Part shown: positions 41,090 to 50,199 of the stretch, piece by piece
Numbering within the stretch: position 1 is the stretch's first letter
Layout: every line of letters starts with the position of its first letter
The notes under the pieces: generated by a model
What the model was told of the DNA's origin: nothing
Databases searched by the model: none
Seen by the model: only the letters and a program-made list of their open reading frames with translations
Position numbers and translations under genes: made by a program
NCBI GenBank assembly: GCA_001566745.1
Contig: KQ964565.1
Span: forward strand, 12,666 to 76,665
DNA length: 64,000 bases
From: Conidiobolus coronatus NRRL 28638
Lineage: Eukaryota > Entomophthoromycota > Entomophthoromycetes > Entomophthorales > Conidiobolaceae
Reading direction: 5' to 3'

Positions 41090-42595
41090 ATGAGTACTAA
41101 AGAAATTTTAATCTTGATAGATTGTTCAGATTTGATGAACTTTCCCTTTGTAACAACTGAACAGGCTGAATCGGATAATGATAAAAAATCGATGTTAATT
41201 CAATCTTTATTAGCTATTATTAAACTGTTTAAAGCAAAATTAAACAACCACTGTCCGGATTCCGTAGGTATCGTATTTTACAATACAAAGTCTTATAAAA
41301 CCCTCCCCGACGTCGAAATAGAAGGCTTATATAATTTTCACGGTATACATAATTTGGATTACAGCTTGATATGTGCTCTTGAATCCATTACGAGAGATGA
41401 TTCTGTCTTCCAAAACAGTATAGCATACGGTGAAGTGTGTACAAAATATCACGACTTGATTAGCTATTCGGCCGGTCTATTTTTAAATAATCAAGGGCAA
41501 AATCACAATAAGAGAGAAATTATTTGGATTACAAATGATTCAAATCCTCTGGTAGATACCTCAAAGTTCGAAATATCATTTCAAAAAATAATCAATTTGG
41601 AGATTACTGTTACTCTTGTAGGACTAGGCTCTTATGCGAATAACTTCAACTATGAAACATTTTATGTAGAAAATGTCATCGAGCCGCAGCCTTGGAACAC
41701 GGTACCTGCCAACAGAGCTTATTTGCCTAGATTTTTCAACAGCTTCAATGAGTTTGTGTACTTTATACAACATCTAGATGCTATTCAGCCCTATGTTTTT
41801 AGCACCGAGTTTCAAATATGTAAAGATTTTAAAATTGATATAAAATGTTTCGAGTTGTATAGGAAGCAATATGAATTGAAAAAGAAAACAGAAGCCCAGC
41901 GCCGTAACAGCGAGCCCCAGATTGACCCCTATGAAGAAACAGTACCCGAAACTAACACCGGAATACAAAACGGACATAACCATATCTGCAGTCTAGGGAA
42001 AGCTCTTTTATCTGGCATTTATTTACTTGGCTTCATTTCAAGAAATAATTGGATATTAGAGAATGTTTATAAATCTTATTGCATAAAGCCACACGAGGTC
42101 GGACACTCATTTAATAACAACGTTTTGAGAACATTAAGCTGCAAATTGCTCGAGAGAGATCAAATCGGAATTGCTTACTTTATACTATCTAAATTTCGTA
42201 AGCCCCTGTTTGGGACTATCACACCATACAGTCTATTGGTCGATGACTGTGAGAACATCCATCCCCATTGCCTATCTTTGGCTTTGCTTCCGTGTAGGGA
42301 GGAATATCGGGAATTAGAAGCTGATAATTTAAACACCTTTTTCGTACACCCATTACCCCAAATAGCCGCTAATACAGAGAATATCACATTTTTTAAAAAT
42401 ATAGCTAAAAATCTTGAAATAGCATCCTATAAACCTGATCAATTCCCTAACCCTGAAAATAAAAACACTGTTGAGCAATTGGTTTGTTACATTAGAGAAA
42501 GCCCAATGACAACCAGCGAAGATACTTCCATGCCTTGTAATAGCGCATTTGCATATATTCAGCAAGATCTTAGAAATCTTAAAAGATTCATATAA
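41090..42595 (+). CDS. YKU70: Ku70 (XRCC6-like) DNA end-binding protein
   Basis: Ku70 pairs with Ku80 to bind DNA double-strand ends, starting non-homologous end joining and protecting telomeres. I start at the ATG at 41,090 (MSTKEILILIDCSDLMNFPF); 501 residues. The N-terminal vWA domain contains SVGIVFYNTKSYKTLPDV, the long YNFHGIHNLD loop and KREIIWITNDSNPL. The Ku core follows: STEFQICKDFKIDIKCFELY, YEETVPETNTGI, then DQIGIAYFILSKFRKPL and HPHCLSLALLPCREEYREL, which correspond to the P.FVALVPQ and G..LVFLPF region, and finally FKNIAKNLEIASYKPDQFPN, matching the K.LRF.Y....F.NP C-terminal part. The chain ends soon afterwards without an identifiable C-terminal SAP domain. Strongly diverged but intact. 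It converges with and overlaps the next gene by 8 bases. Confidence 0.82.
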   Translation: MSTKEILILIDCSDLMNFPFVTTEQAESDNDKKSMLIQSLLAIIKLFKAKLNNHCPDSVGIVFYNTKSYKTLPDVEIEGLYNFHGIHNLDYSLICALESITRDDSVFQNSIAYGEVCTKYHDLISYSAGLFLNNQGQNHNKREIIWITNDSNPLVDTSKFEISFQKIINLEITVTLVGLGSYANNFNYETFYVENVIEPQPWNTVPANRAYLPRFFNSFNEFVYFIQHLDAIQPYVFSTEFQICKDFKIDIKCFELYRKQYELKKKTEAQRRNSEPQIDPYEETVPETNTGIQNGHNHICSLGKALLSGIYLLGFISRNNWILENVYKSYCIKPHEVGHSFNNNVLRTLSCKLLERDQIGIAYFILSKFRKPLFGTITPYSLLVDDCENIHPHCLSLALLPCREEYRELEADNLNTFFVHPLPQIAANTENITFFKNIAKNLEIASYKPDQFPNPENKNTVEQLVCYIRESPMTTSEDTSMPCNSAFAYIQQDLRNLKRFI

Positions 42596-43526
42596 AAGAG
42601 TATTGCACTATTAAACCAATGCATTTGTAAATTAATTTGTAAATTATATAGAAGGGGAACATTATAAAATCGCGGGTTAAATTGGAGATGAAAATGAGGG
42701 TGTAGTAGAATGTATTTATGATGGATGTTGTGGAGGATGATTGCCCGGGACTTAGTCTAAAGTTTGTCATAAATTCATTTAATTCGCCTACTTTCTGCTC
42801 TAATTTCAGGAACCTCTCCTCTTCGTAGCTCATGTAGAGATCAGTCTTACGCTCGGATTTCTGCACCATTCTACCAATGTATTGGAAAGCAGGCTGAAGC
42901 CCCTCCTTCATGCTGATTACCTCCCTCTTTGTAGCGTACGCCTTTTTTAACTGCAGCATCTCCTCCTCTAACTTACTAACTCTCATCTGCAACTGCTCCA
43001 CGAGTGAGTTGGGGTAGTTTACTTCCGATTGTATGTGCTTGGACCTACTCACTCCGGATTTGAATAAATGTGCTAGCGGCCTTAGCTCACATGTTATTAC
43101 AAATAATGCAATATTAAAATCCGTAAGATATTTAGAGTAGTTAATTAGGTAGGGTTTAATATAAACTATAGAATAGCCTCCAAGTGCAGGCCCCAGGATG
43201 GTTAGTAAAAAACTGAGCTCCGTACGGGTAGATAACTGCTGGCTCTTTTGATATCTGAGTGCTTCTGCGGGAGCGTTGCTAGGCTCAATTGGCTGAGTCG
43301 CCCACTCTACAGTATTGATTAGTTTTCGAGGAATCGAAGCATAGTATAGATCCCACGGGTATTTTATGAGTATAAATAGATATACGAAGGTGATGCTAAA
43401 AATCCAAAAATCTCTATCAAATTCAAAGCTCAGTATTGCGACAGATAGACCAATAGGAATAAGTGCATAGAACAATTGGCTAAGTTCAAAAAGGGCACCT
43501 TGTTTTTTTGTCTGAGGTATGGGCAT
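42588..43526 (-). CDS. Coiled-coil multi-pass membrane protein, conserved fungal unknown
   Basis: 312 residues with ATG. Hydrophobic segments at about 12-35 (ALIPIGLSVAILSF), 41-56, 103-125 (FLLTILGPALGGYSIVYI) and a weaker one at about 135-150, then a hydrophilic coiled coil at about 170-205 (LVEQLQMRVSKLEEEMLQLK) and a hydrophobic C-terminus (TRDFIMFPFYIIYKL). The pattern KYPWDLYYASIPRKL and NFNIALF-like TDFNIALFVITCELRPLAHL reminds me of uncharacterised proteins present in many fungi; function and compartment are unknown. Its 3' end overlaps Ku70 by 8 bases and its start lies 101 bases from that of CPSF30, so it shares a divergent promoter with that gene. Confidence 0.7.
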   Translation of the reverse strand: MPIPQTKKQGALFELSQLFYALIPIGLSVAILSFEFDRDFWIFSITFVYLFILIKYPWDLYYASIPRKLINTVEWATQPIEPSNAPAEALRYQKSQQLSTRTELSFLLTILGPALGGYSIVYIKPYLINYSKYLTDFNIALFVITCELRPLAHLFKSGVSRSKHIQSEVNYPNSLVEQLQMRVSKLEEEMLQLKKAYATKREVISMKEGLQPAFQYIGRMVQKSERKTDLYMSYEEERFLKLEQKVGELNEFMTNFRLSPGQSSSTTSIINTFYYTLIFISNLTRDFIMFPFYIIYKLIYKCIGLIVQYSFI

Positions 43527-43627
43527 AATGAAGCAAATTTAAAACAGGTTTAAATTTAAATAATATTATGCTATAATAACAACGGTAAAAATTAAAAAAA
43601 AATCAACATAGAATTGAGTAGTTTAAT

Positions 43628-44299
43628 ATGGTATCTATTTTTGACCCTGAACTGACAAATCGAATTAAGTTTGAGTTTGAAGAATTTGTAGCCAACCAAG
43701 TTGGGTTAGACATTTATAATATCAATAAAAACTTTACTACTGGTGGAGTTTGTAAATTTCACATTCGTGGTAATTGCACCAAAGGAGATTTCTGCCCCCA
43801 TAAACACGCTAATTTGACAAAAGCAGTTGTTTGTAAACATTGGCTAAGAGGCCTTTGCAAGAAAGGTGACCAGTGTGAATTTTTGCACGAATACAATTTG
43901 AAGAAGATGCCTGAGTGTTGGTTTTTTACCAAATTTAACGAGTGCTGTAACGGTGACGAATGTATATATTTACATATAGATCCAAACTCAAAAATCAAAG
44001 AATGCCTTTGGTACGCAAGAGGCTACTGTAAGCATGGCCCATCTTGCAGAAATAAGCATGTTAGAAAAATGGTATGCCCCCTTTATTTAACCGGCTTTTG
44101 TCCAGCAGGCCCCGATTGCGAAAATGGCCACCCCAAATACGAACTTCCACCAGTCCACTCTAAAGACAACGATAACAATCAGACTGAAGAGTATATTTTT
44201 CAAAATGATAATTTAAACAGACAATACCGAAACACCCAAGAAGTCACATGCTACAAGTGTGGAGAGCTTGGACATTATGCTACTTTCTGTCCGATGTAG
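43628..44299 (+). CDS. YTH1: CPSF30/Yth1 mRNA 3'-end processing zinc-finger protein
   Basis: Subunit of the cleavage and polyadenylation factor; in the known complexes it binds the AAUAAA signal together with WDR33/Pfs2 and anchors Fip1. The 223 residues contain five CCCH fingers in close succession: CKFHIRGNCTKGDFCPHKH, CKHWLRGLCKKGDQCEFLH, CWFFTKFNECCNGDECIYLH, CLWYARGYCKHGPSCRNKH and CPLYLTGFCPAGPDCENGH. A CCHC knuckle, CYKCGELGHYATFCP, ends the chain, as in CPSF30 of animals and many fungi but not in budding-yeast Yth1. Length is normal. ATG context and short divergent spacer support the start. Intact and intronless. Confidence 0.95.
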   Translation: MVSIFDPELTNRIKFEFEEFVANQVGLDIYNINKNFTTGGVCKFHIRGNCTKGDFCPHKHANLTKAVVCKHWLRGLCKKGDQCEFLHEYNLKKMPECWFFTKFNECCNGDECIYLHIDPNSKIKECLWYARGYCKHGPSCRNKHVRKMVCPLYLTGFCPAGPDCENGHPKYELPPVHSKDNDNNQTEEYIFQNDNLNRQYRNTQEVTCYKCGELGHYATFCPM

Positions 44300-44337
44300 A
44301 TAATCAACCAATATTTCACCTGGAATAAATAGCCTAA

Positions 44338-44865
44338 AACTATCAACATGCTGCTCTCTGGACACGTTTAAGAGAGAAAGCCGCCGAAAGAGAATCTGAG
44401 TGTGAAAACATAGTTCTATTTAATTTCTCTGATCCAAACGATGTTATTAGAACTTTAGCTTTCGAAACAACTATGCCTTATACATTATGGAAAGATGATG
44501 ATCCATATAGAGCTTCTATCTTAATTTCAGCAGCACAACATATCAATGGATTTGTTGATGTAGGTTCTGATATCTTATCTGGAGAATGGAAAAATGGAAT
44601 TCTGCTTCATACTAAACACTTATTAGAATCTAAAGATGGTTTGGAATCAGTAGTCAATCGAGCGAATTCTATTGTAAGACAGGCTTTCCTGAAACAAAGT
44701 GGGATAGGAGAACAATTCACACTGTTGACAATTGTATGGAATTCCTTCAATTTAAGGCATCGTGCGATAGAAAAAGGAGTTCAAGTACCTTGGAAGAATG
44801 AAAATTGGAGTAAGACAATGGAACCTCGAATAATTGTAGCTTGGGCCCATCTTTTGAAAGTCTAA
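44338..44865 (+). pseudogene. Unrecognised coding fragment lacking its 5' end
   Basis: An open stretch of about 175 codons right behind CPSF30, 38 bases after its stop, starting without ATG; the first Met is 44 codons in. It reads HAALWTRLREKAAERESE, IVLFNFSDPNDVIRTLAF, AAQHINGFVDVGSDILSGEW and IVWNSFNLRHRAIEKGVQVP. It is well ordered, mostly alpha-helical by composition, and not low complexity. I cannot identify it; retroelement gag or an accessory gene are both possible. Truncation at the 5' side suggests a relic. Confidence 0.4.
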
Positions 44866-45483
44866 TTAAACCATCAGTTGTGTTACCAGGTTTGCTCCAG
44901 TAGGTCGTGTTTACTGAGCCAAGTTTGGACTTTCCATATTTCTATATTGAATTAATATGGTTTTGTATCACCCCATGTGTACTATTAGCTAGTTCAGCTA
45001 CTATTTAAAACAGGCTTATTTCTAGTAAAAGCCATTGTTATCGATAGTTGCCTATCAGAAAAGGTTTCTTCAGGTGCTATGGGTATTATGGCTGTCGTAT
45101 AATTACTAAGGAGACAGCTAAGCGTTATAGCTAGAGATAAATGCTACCGTAACATTTCCCTTAAATTATCCAAGCCACTCAAAAAGCTCACACTTACATT
45201 TGAATGCGTTTTTGCTCCTTTGAGTAAATAACTTGAACTCGGTCTCTTAAATAAATTGGTCAAGCACCTCCTCTGAAAAGGTTACCAGTGGTATTTGTGA
45301 GAATAATCTTTGTCATCAACTTGAACACTGGAGTTATGGTCGCAATATCTAAGAAAATTAATTGGAAACAACCCTTCTCAACCGACGGTATAGGTGGGAA
45401 GTTTAAAAGTATCAAAAAGTTTGATTAACCAAGCCGCAAAAGCCACAGATTAGTCCGTGACCTAGGTAGAGATTTTGATGCTT
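44866..45483. other. No recognisable feature
   Basis: Around 600 bases with stops in all frames and no visible motif. It separates the orphan fragment from the convergent nitroreductase gene. Confidence 0.5.
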
Positions 45484-46158
45484 CTAGTCAAGCCAACGAG
45501 TGAATGAATCAAGGGACTTTCTCTCTGGCCTCCAAGATCTTAATCCCCTTTCGTCATCTTTGGGGTAGCCAATGCTAATTCCACAAACAATAACTTCATC
45601 TTTTGGGATTCCAGCTACTTCTTTGACTGCTGGAGAATAAGCAGCAATTGAGAACTGTGGAAGAGCTCCAAGACCACTTCCGTGGCACCCTAAAAGGACA
45701 TTTTGAATGAACAATCCACTGTCAATAAATGTTCCTGCAACTGAACCACTTGGAATTGTTAAAACTATAAGCATCGGAGCACCCCAAAAGGAATAGTTGT
45801 TACGATATATCGCTTGTCTTGCCTTTATATCATCCCTTGGAAGCCCAAAATGATCTTCATAGAGGGATTTCCCATATTTGTTCATTTCCTCTTTCATTCT
45901 CTCTGGTAACGTAGTTGGTCTGTTTAGATAGTCAGGAGTTCTCGGAATATTAACATCAAACTCTTTTAAGAGCCTTTCAGAGAGAGACTTAAGAGTGCAA
46001 CCTGTAATAATAGTGCAATTCCAAGGCTGTGTATTTTGACTAGACGGGGCAAATTTTGCGGCATCCAGAATTTCACTTATAAGAGCTTTTGGAACAGATC
46101 TATTAGAGTCATAAGACCTAACACAGTGTCTAGATGAAATCAAGGAAAGAGTATTCAT
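45484..46158 (-). CDS. Nitroreductase-family flavoprotein
   Basis: FMN-dependent NAD(P)H oxidoreductase of the nitroreductase fold; natural substrate unknown (quinones or nitro compounds in the family). The 224 residues start at ATG with LISSRHCVRSYDSNRSVPKA, the FMN-phosphate-binding R-x-S-x-R..D type motif, followed by AAKFAPSSQNTQPWNCTII. Further conserved parts are APMLIVLTIP, IDSGLFIQNVLLGCHGSGLG and a C-terminal IVCGISIGYPKDDE. The group resembles bacterial enzymes of about 220 residues (NfnB-like). It is intact though surrounded by relics, so it may be an accessory or transferred gene; codon use is somewhat less AT-rich than in its surroundings. Confidence 0.88.
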   Translation of the reverse strand: MNTLSLISSRHCVRSYDSNRSVPKALISEILDAAKFAPSSQNTQPWNCTIITGCTLKSLSERLLKEFDVNIPRTPDYLNRPTTLPERMKEEMNKYGKSLYEDHFGLPRDDIKARQAIYRNNYSFWGAPMLIVLTIPSGSVAGTFIDSGLFIQNVLLGCHGSGLGALPQFSIAAYSPAVKEVAGIPKDEVIVCGISIGYPKDDERGLRSWRPERKSLDSFTRWLD

Positions 46159-46433
46159 TTCAACAGGTCAAAAGGCTTTAACTGAGATTTTGGTATTTTA
46201 ATTATTTTAATAATTTTAATTATTTTAAGAAGAAGGATCACCCAAAGTCACTTCTCTCATGTGTTCAAATAATGACTGCGAAGGGACCTGTCTACAATCA
46301 AAGTTGATTTGCAGCTGCAAATCATTTATGCAGCTATGCTGCAATCATCAAGTTCATCTGCACCTGCTACTGACATTGTTTTTTCTTCATCCCGGGATAT
46401 TCTAATAAGCGTATTAGTTTACCCATACTATCC
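46159..46433. other. Upstream region of the nitroreductase gene
   Basis: AT-rich; includes a short imperfect tattttaat repeat at 46,193-46,230 some 40 bases upstream of the nitroreductase ATG. No gene seen. Confidence 0.4.
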
Positions 46434-47263
46434 TTGTTGTTATATCTAACACCAAAGTGTGAAAAGTATACAAATGGCATTTTGATAAGTTTAAGTGGAA
46501 TCATAAGAACATTCGACAATATTTTATATAATTACGAGCAAGAAAACTATGCTTCACCTTTCAAGGCATTGCTTCAAATTCTAAAGGAATTAAAAGGTAT
46601 TCAGAACAATAGATGCTGCTATATCTACAGGCGAGGCCCAAAGAAAGGCACTAAATGCCTACGAGTCAAATTTAGAGATGATGTAAAATACATAGGCGAT
46701 AGTTGCAAAAGCCACACTCCAAAAGCTTTGGGTCAAAGTTAAAATACACAGATCCTAATAGTGTTGAAACTAAACTGTGCAAAGAATACCGGAAATAGCC
46801 AGATAAGGAACTCACCCATATATATGGGGACGTCTACTTAGATCGAGACAAGGTTGTCGTTATAAAGAATACAGAACCCACCAAAAATTACAATTGGGTT
46901 CTTGTTCGCAAGTTTAACCGCAACAAAGGAACCCTTACAAAGTTTTCTAAAACTGTCCTTGAATCGTTAGCAACGTCCTCCTTGAAACAAAAGTTTGATT
47001 ATATCATTGACGAAAGTAAATTTATTGATGAAGCTAGACTTGGACAAATCATGTTTGACAGCAAGGAGAAACCGCAAAACACTGTGTACACAGCGTCCAA
47101 ACCCTTTTCCGGCAACGATGTAAACAAAGAGTTTGATAAGTATTACAGATGTGAGAGGCTTGAAGCCTCAAATGAGTCTCTAATAAATCCGGAAGATTTT
47201 GACCAATTATACAAAAATAAACAGCTATACAGAGAGAAATTCGATGGATGGAAACGAAAATAA
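46434..47263 (+). pseudogene. Cys/His-motif protein, possibly virus- or transposon-derived, interrupted
   Basis: The first part (46,434-46,742, no ATG at its start) has KELKGIQNNRCCYIYRRG followed by KKGTKC and, about 20 residues on, CKSH: a C-x(n)-G-x-x-x-G-x-x-C ... C-x-x-H arrangement that I associate with short zinc-binding segments in proteins of large DNA viruses. The second part, after one stop near 46,797, runs THIYGDVYLDRDKVVVIKN and NYNWVLVRKFNRNKGTLTKF, then, through 46,982-47,263, DYIIDESKFIDEARLGQIMF and FDKYYRCERLEASNESL. It seems a single protein of about 270 residues disrupted by at least one stop. Viral origin is a guess; no capsid, polymerase or other hallmark gene accompanies it. 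Confidence 0.35.
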
Positions 47264-47420
47264 TTGGCACGACTTAACGCTGATGCCGGCGATATGTCTC
47301 TAGCAATTACTTCAGCGACTTGTATTAAACCCCAAAGGGCCACTGCGTACGTAGTGATAAAATGCTACACATATTTGCAGCTTTTAACGCGTTACACAGC
47401 AATACGCCAACTAACGCTGC

Positions 47421-47693
47421 TTGGTAATTAACATACCTATTCTCAACCATCATATTTTCTCCCAACCCTGCCCTCAGCTCGCAGAAACTATCATTAACAT
47501 GTTGGAGAAGGTCTCTCACAGTAGTAGTGAAAAGACTGTTCCAAACATCAAACCTAACTCGTGTGTCATATATTACAACCTGGAAAATGGCGACTCCCTC
47601 CCACCGTTCGACATAATTGAAATGATAGATCAGAAAGACATTCAGCTAATCAATGTATTTGCAGGTAACAAGGGCAACAAGAATGATCTATAA
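47421..47693 (+). pseudogene. Unrecognised coding fragment
   Basis: A 90-codon frame (CPQLAETIINMLEKVSHSSS, NSCVIYYNLENGDSLPPFD, QLINVFAGNKGNKNDL) of coding-like composition. It lies in the same orientation as, and shortly after, the Cys/His-motif protein and could be part of the same locus. No domain recognised. Confidence 0.3.
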
Positions 47694-47712
47694 TTGCACC
47701 ACCAAAATAGAT

Positions 47713-48035
47713 TTATAGCTTTCCCGTCCATTTGGTATCGTCTATTTTATTACAGGGTTCGCTTTCTATTTTGTAGAGGTATAAAGTGACCCATCTAATA
47801 CATAACTCAACGTTAAATTTTTTGGGTTCTTTAGTAGCAAGTCCTGTAGCCAGTGGAATAGTGCAGACTATTTGATTATAGGTTCCATTAGCATCGGTGG
47901 CTCCAGAAGTGAATCTAAATCGGGTTCGGTCTATTGTACCGCTGATTGGATAATATCTCCAACGATTTCGCGTAGTCGCATCATGACGATAGGCACCTTC
48001 CAACTCGTCAAAGGCACTCTCTAATATTTTCCAAG
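47713..48035 (-). pseudogene. Unrecognised C-terminal fragment
   Basis: A minus-strand frame without ATG which ends at 47,713. It reads KILESAFDELEGAYRHDATT, RWRYYPISGTIDRTRFRFTS and FNVELCIRWVTLYLYKIE, suggesting a beta-rich domain. It converges with the previous fragment, 19 bases apart. I considered a virus-like jelly-roll but have no diagnostic residue to support it. Confidence 0.3.
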
Positions 48036-48900
48036 CACGCCTATTTTTGATAAATTCAGAATCTGGGGAAATATTAACTTGGGTTGCGTTATTTGCCTAT
48101 CGCCCAGCAGTTAAATCTTATCAGGTTGCCTTCTGTTCCTATATTAAAAATTTCAATAGTTTCAGAACCATCCAAAAGCCAAAACTATCAGTAGCGTTTT
48201 GTTTCTCTTGGAAATATTTTTTATGTCGATTCGAGTATGCTTTCTATAGTCTATTGCATCCTAAACTCCAACGTGATTAACGTATCACCGCTTAAAGATC
48301 TTTTGGCTCAGATTACCAATCAGCTAGAAACCCTCGTATCAGAGACACGGGCAATATAATTATTTGACACAGCCCGTCATACGAAATTTGTACGAACAAG
48401 TTATCCCTGAGATTGCTGAACGATTTACTGGAAACTATCGACAAGGGACTTTTAATTCTAATGTCTAACCCCTCAGAATGTAATTTTCGTGGATTCCGAT
48501 GACAATACTTAATCAAGAAGCCTACGATTTGGCTAGAAATTTTATGCAAGGAGGATTCTTTCCTCGTGATCGCTAGAAGATCGACTGCATCAGGAATGCC
48601 TCTGGGACCATTCCAAACTAATAAGCAGCCAATACAAGCAGAAGTTTTTAGATGTATTAGCACATGGTTACACCGAAGTTTCAGGCGGGAAACCTATTTT
48701 GGGCAAAAATAAAAAAAGAACAATTCTGGAACATGTATTGTGATCATGACTATTCACTCAAAATTAGAGGAACTCAAGAAGAAGATTTATAAAGAGCGTG
48801 CAGATTAATAGTATTTTTGGTGTTCTACAACTCTAAACCTCATTACTGTTTTTGTTGTTGTCGCGTTTTGGCAGCTTTACAAATCGTTTATTCTTTTGAC
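48036..48900. other. Degenerate interval
   Basis: Open stretches at 48,047-48,280 (plus) and 48,313-48,663 (minus) have no recognisable motif and lie opposite interrupted coding-like sequence, so I call neither. Confidence 0.35.
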
Positions 48901-48914
48901 TAGAATATAAAATC

Positions 48915-49620
48915 CAAATATTCTATGTTGTTGACTCTCACGGGGTATAACAACACTGGGCTTGAGCTTAAAAGTAGACTATATCATGGCCAGTATTACG
49001 AGGTTGTAAATCTGGAAGCGAATGGACGGAAACGACCTCAAAGGTTTTAACATATCAGCGCGTAACACCACAAAGTTCGAAAATTCTTCGGTGAGAAGAT
49101 AGATTCTTCGGTGAGAAGATAGATACTGTCACACTGGGTGATATCTCCAACGGCATTCTGGAGAAAGAAAAACCTGACCTTGACGATGCTGAAAGCTACG
49201 ATTTTCTCAGCTATCTCTATCTAGCGATGACCTTGCAGGAAAAAGAAGAGAGTGCGGTCGACGACTTTGCGGCAGAGTTGCTCAAAATTATGAGCTATGG
49301 CACTCAAGGTAGAATCGTTCGAGTTCGTAAAACTATAAAGTTCTTTATGTGCGGCGAAGATACACAAGCTGAGACAGATGTGTGTATTATGGACCCCAGC
49401 CAGCTCTTCTTTTTACTCCAAGAGGATAAGTCACATATTAGCAGCGCTAACCCAGAAGCTTAAGTTATCGCTGAAGCAATAGCAGCTTTCCAGCACAACA
49501 ACAATATCCGCGTCAAAACCTCAAACTACCACCCGTGGTAGCTCACACTTTACCCTGCGTTACTAAGAAAGGAACATAGCCCACATTCTACAAAGCTGAA
49601 GTTACTTCCAATTTGTATGA
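48915..49620 (+). pseudogene. Nuclease-like fungal orphan (second PD-(D/E)XK-type family), disrupted
   Basis: The plus strand reads KFFGEKIDTVTLGDISNGIL, then from the ATG at 49,227 VDDFAAELLKIMSYGTQGR, KTIKFFMCGEDTQAETDVCI and LFFLLQEDKSH. Past a stop at 49,461 come VIAEAIAAFQHNNN and, after another break, TLPCVTKKGT. I recall this order (CG....A..D.C..D......L.QEDK, ..AEAIAAFQ.NN, P.ITM.GT.P.FYKI) from an uncharacterised fungal protein family with a PD-(D/E)XK-like core, in which D...QEDK is the likely catalytic strand pair. A 20-bp tandem duplication (49,083-49,122) breaks the 5' part and stops break the rest. It is a pseudogene. Confidence 0.55.
49083..49122. repeat. 20-bp frame-breaking tandem duplication
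   Basis: attcttcggtgagaagatag is present twice without mismatch. Twenty bases is not a multiple of three, so it shifts the frame of the nuclease-like gene right before FFGEKID. Confidence 0.95.
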
Positions 49621-50199
49621 GCGTGCACGAACAGCAGATTATGCCAAAAAAGAAAACTATACAAAATTAAAAGAGTTTATTGGTAAATATGTAATTTTAG
49701 TGAATCTACTCATTATACTTCATTCAAAACTAAGCTCAATCTCAATATCTTCTGCTGATTCAAATTGAACCTTGAATCTATCAAACTTCATTGTCTTGCC
49801 GTCAAAACTAGGACTGAACCCGAAAAGGGCTCCAATATTCAGCTTACTGTTTCCATTTCTCCAAAGCATTTTACCCTTTAGTGCGACTGGGCAAGCATCC
49901 AAGGATGATAATTAGGCTTAATTTTTTTAGTAGTCCTTCAAGGGGTATAGCTGCTGCATAACCTTAGTTATTATAGTTAGTGTTCTTTTTATTAGAAACA
50001 GGTGGAGAAAATGTTCATACAAACATGGTTGAACTTATAGCTTTTTCTATAATCTAAACTTACTGACCCTTCTTACTCAGAATAGATGCCTGCATTTTAC
50101 TAGGCTTGCGACGGTGCTGCTGTAAACTTCAAATCTACAAATTTCTTGATACAACTCTAAGATTTGTTGACGTTTAAATTAAAAAATTACATAAAAATA
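49621..50199. other. Intergenic region before the DEAD-box helicase
   Basis: The minus-strand open stretch at 49,720-49,902 (KLNIGALFGFSPSFDGKTMK, VQFESAEDIEIELSFE) has protein-like content with an acidic end but no ATG-supported extent or recognised family. The remainder is AT-rich and should contain the helicase promoter. Confidence 0.35.
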
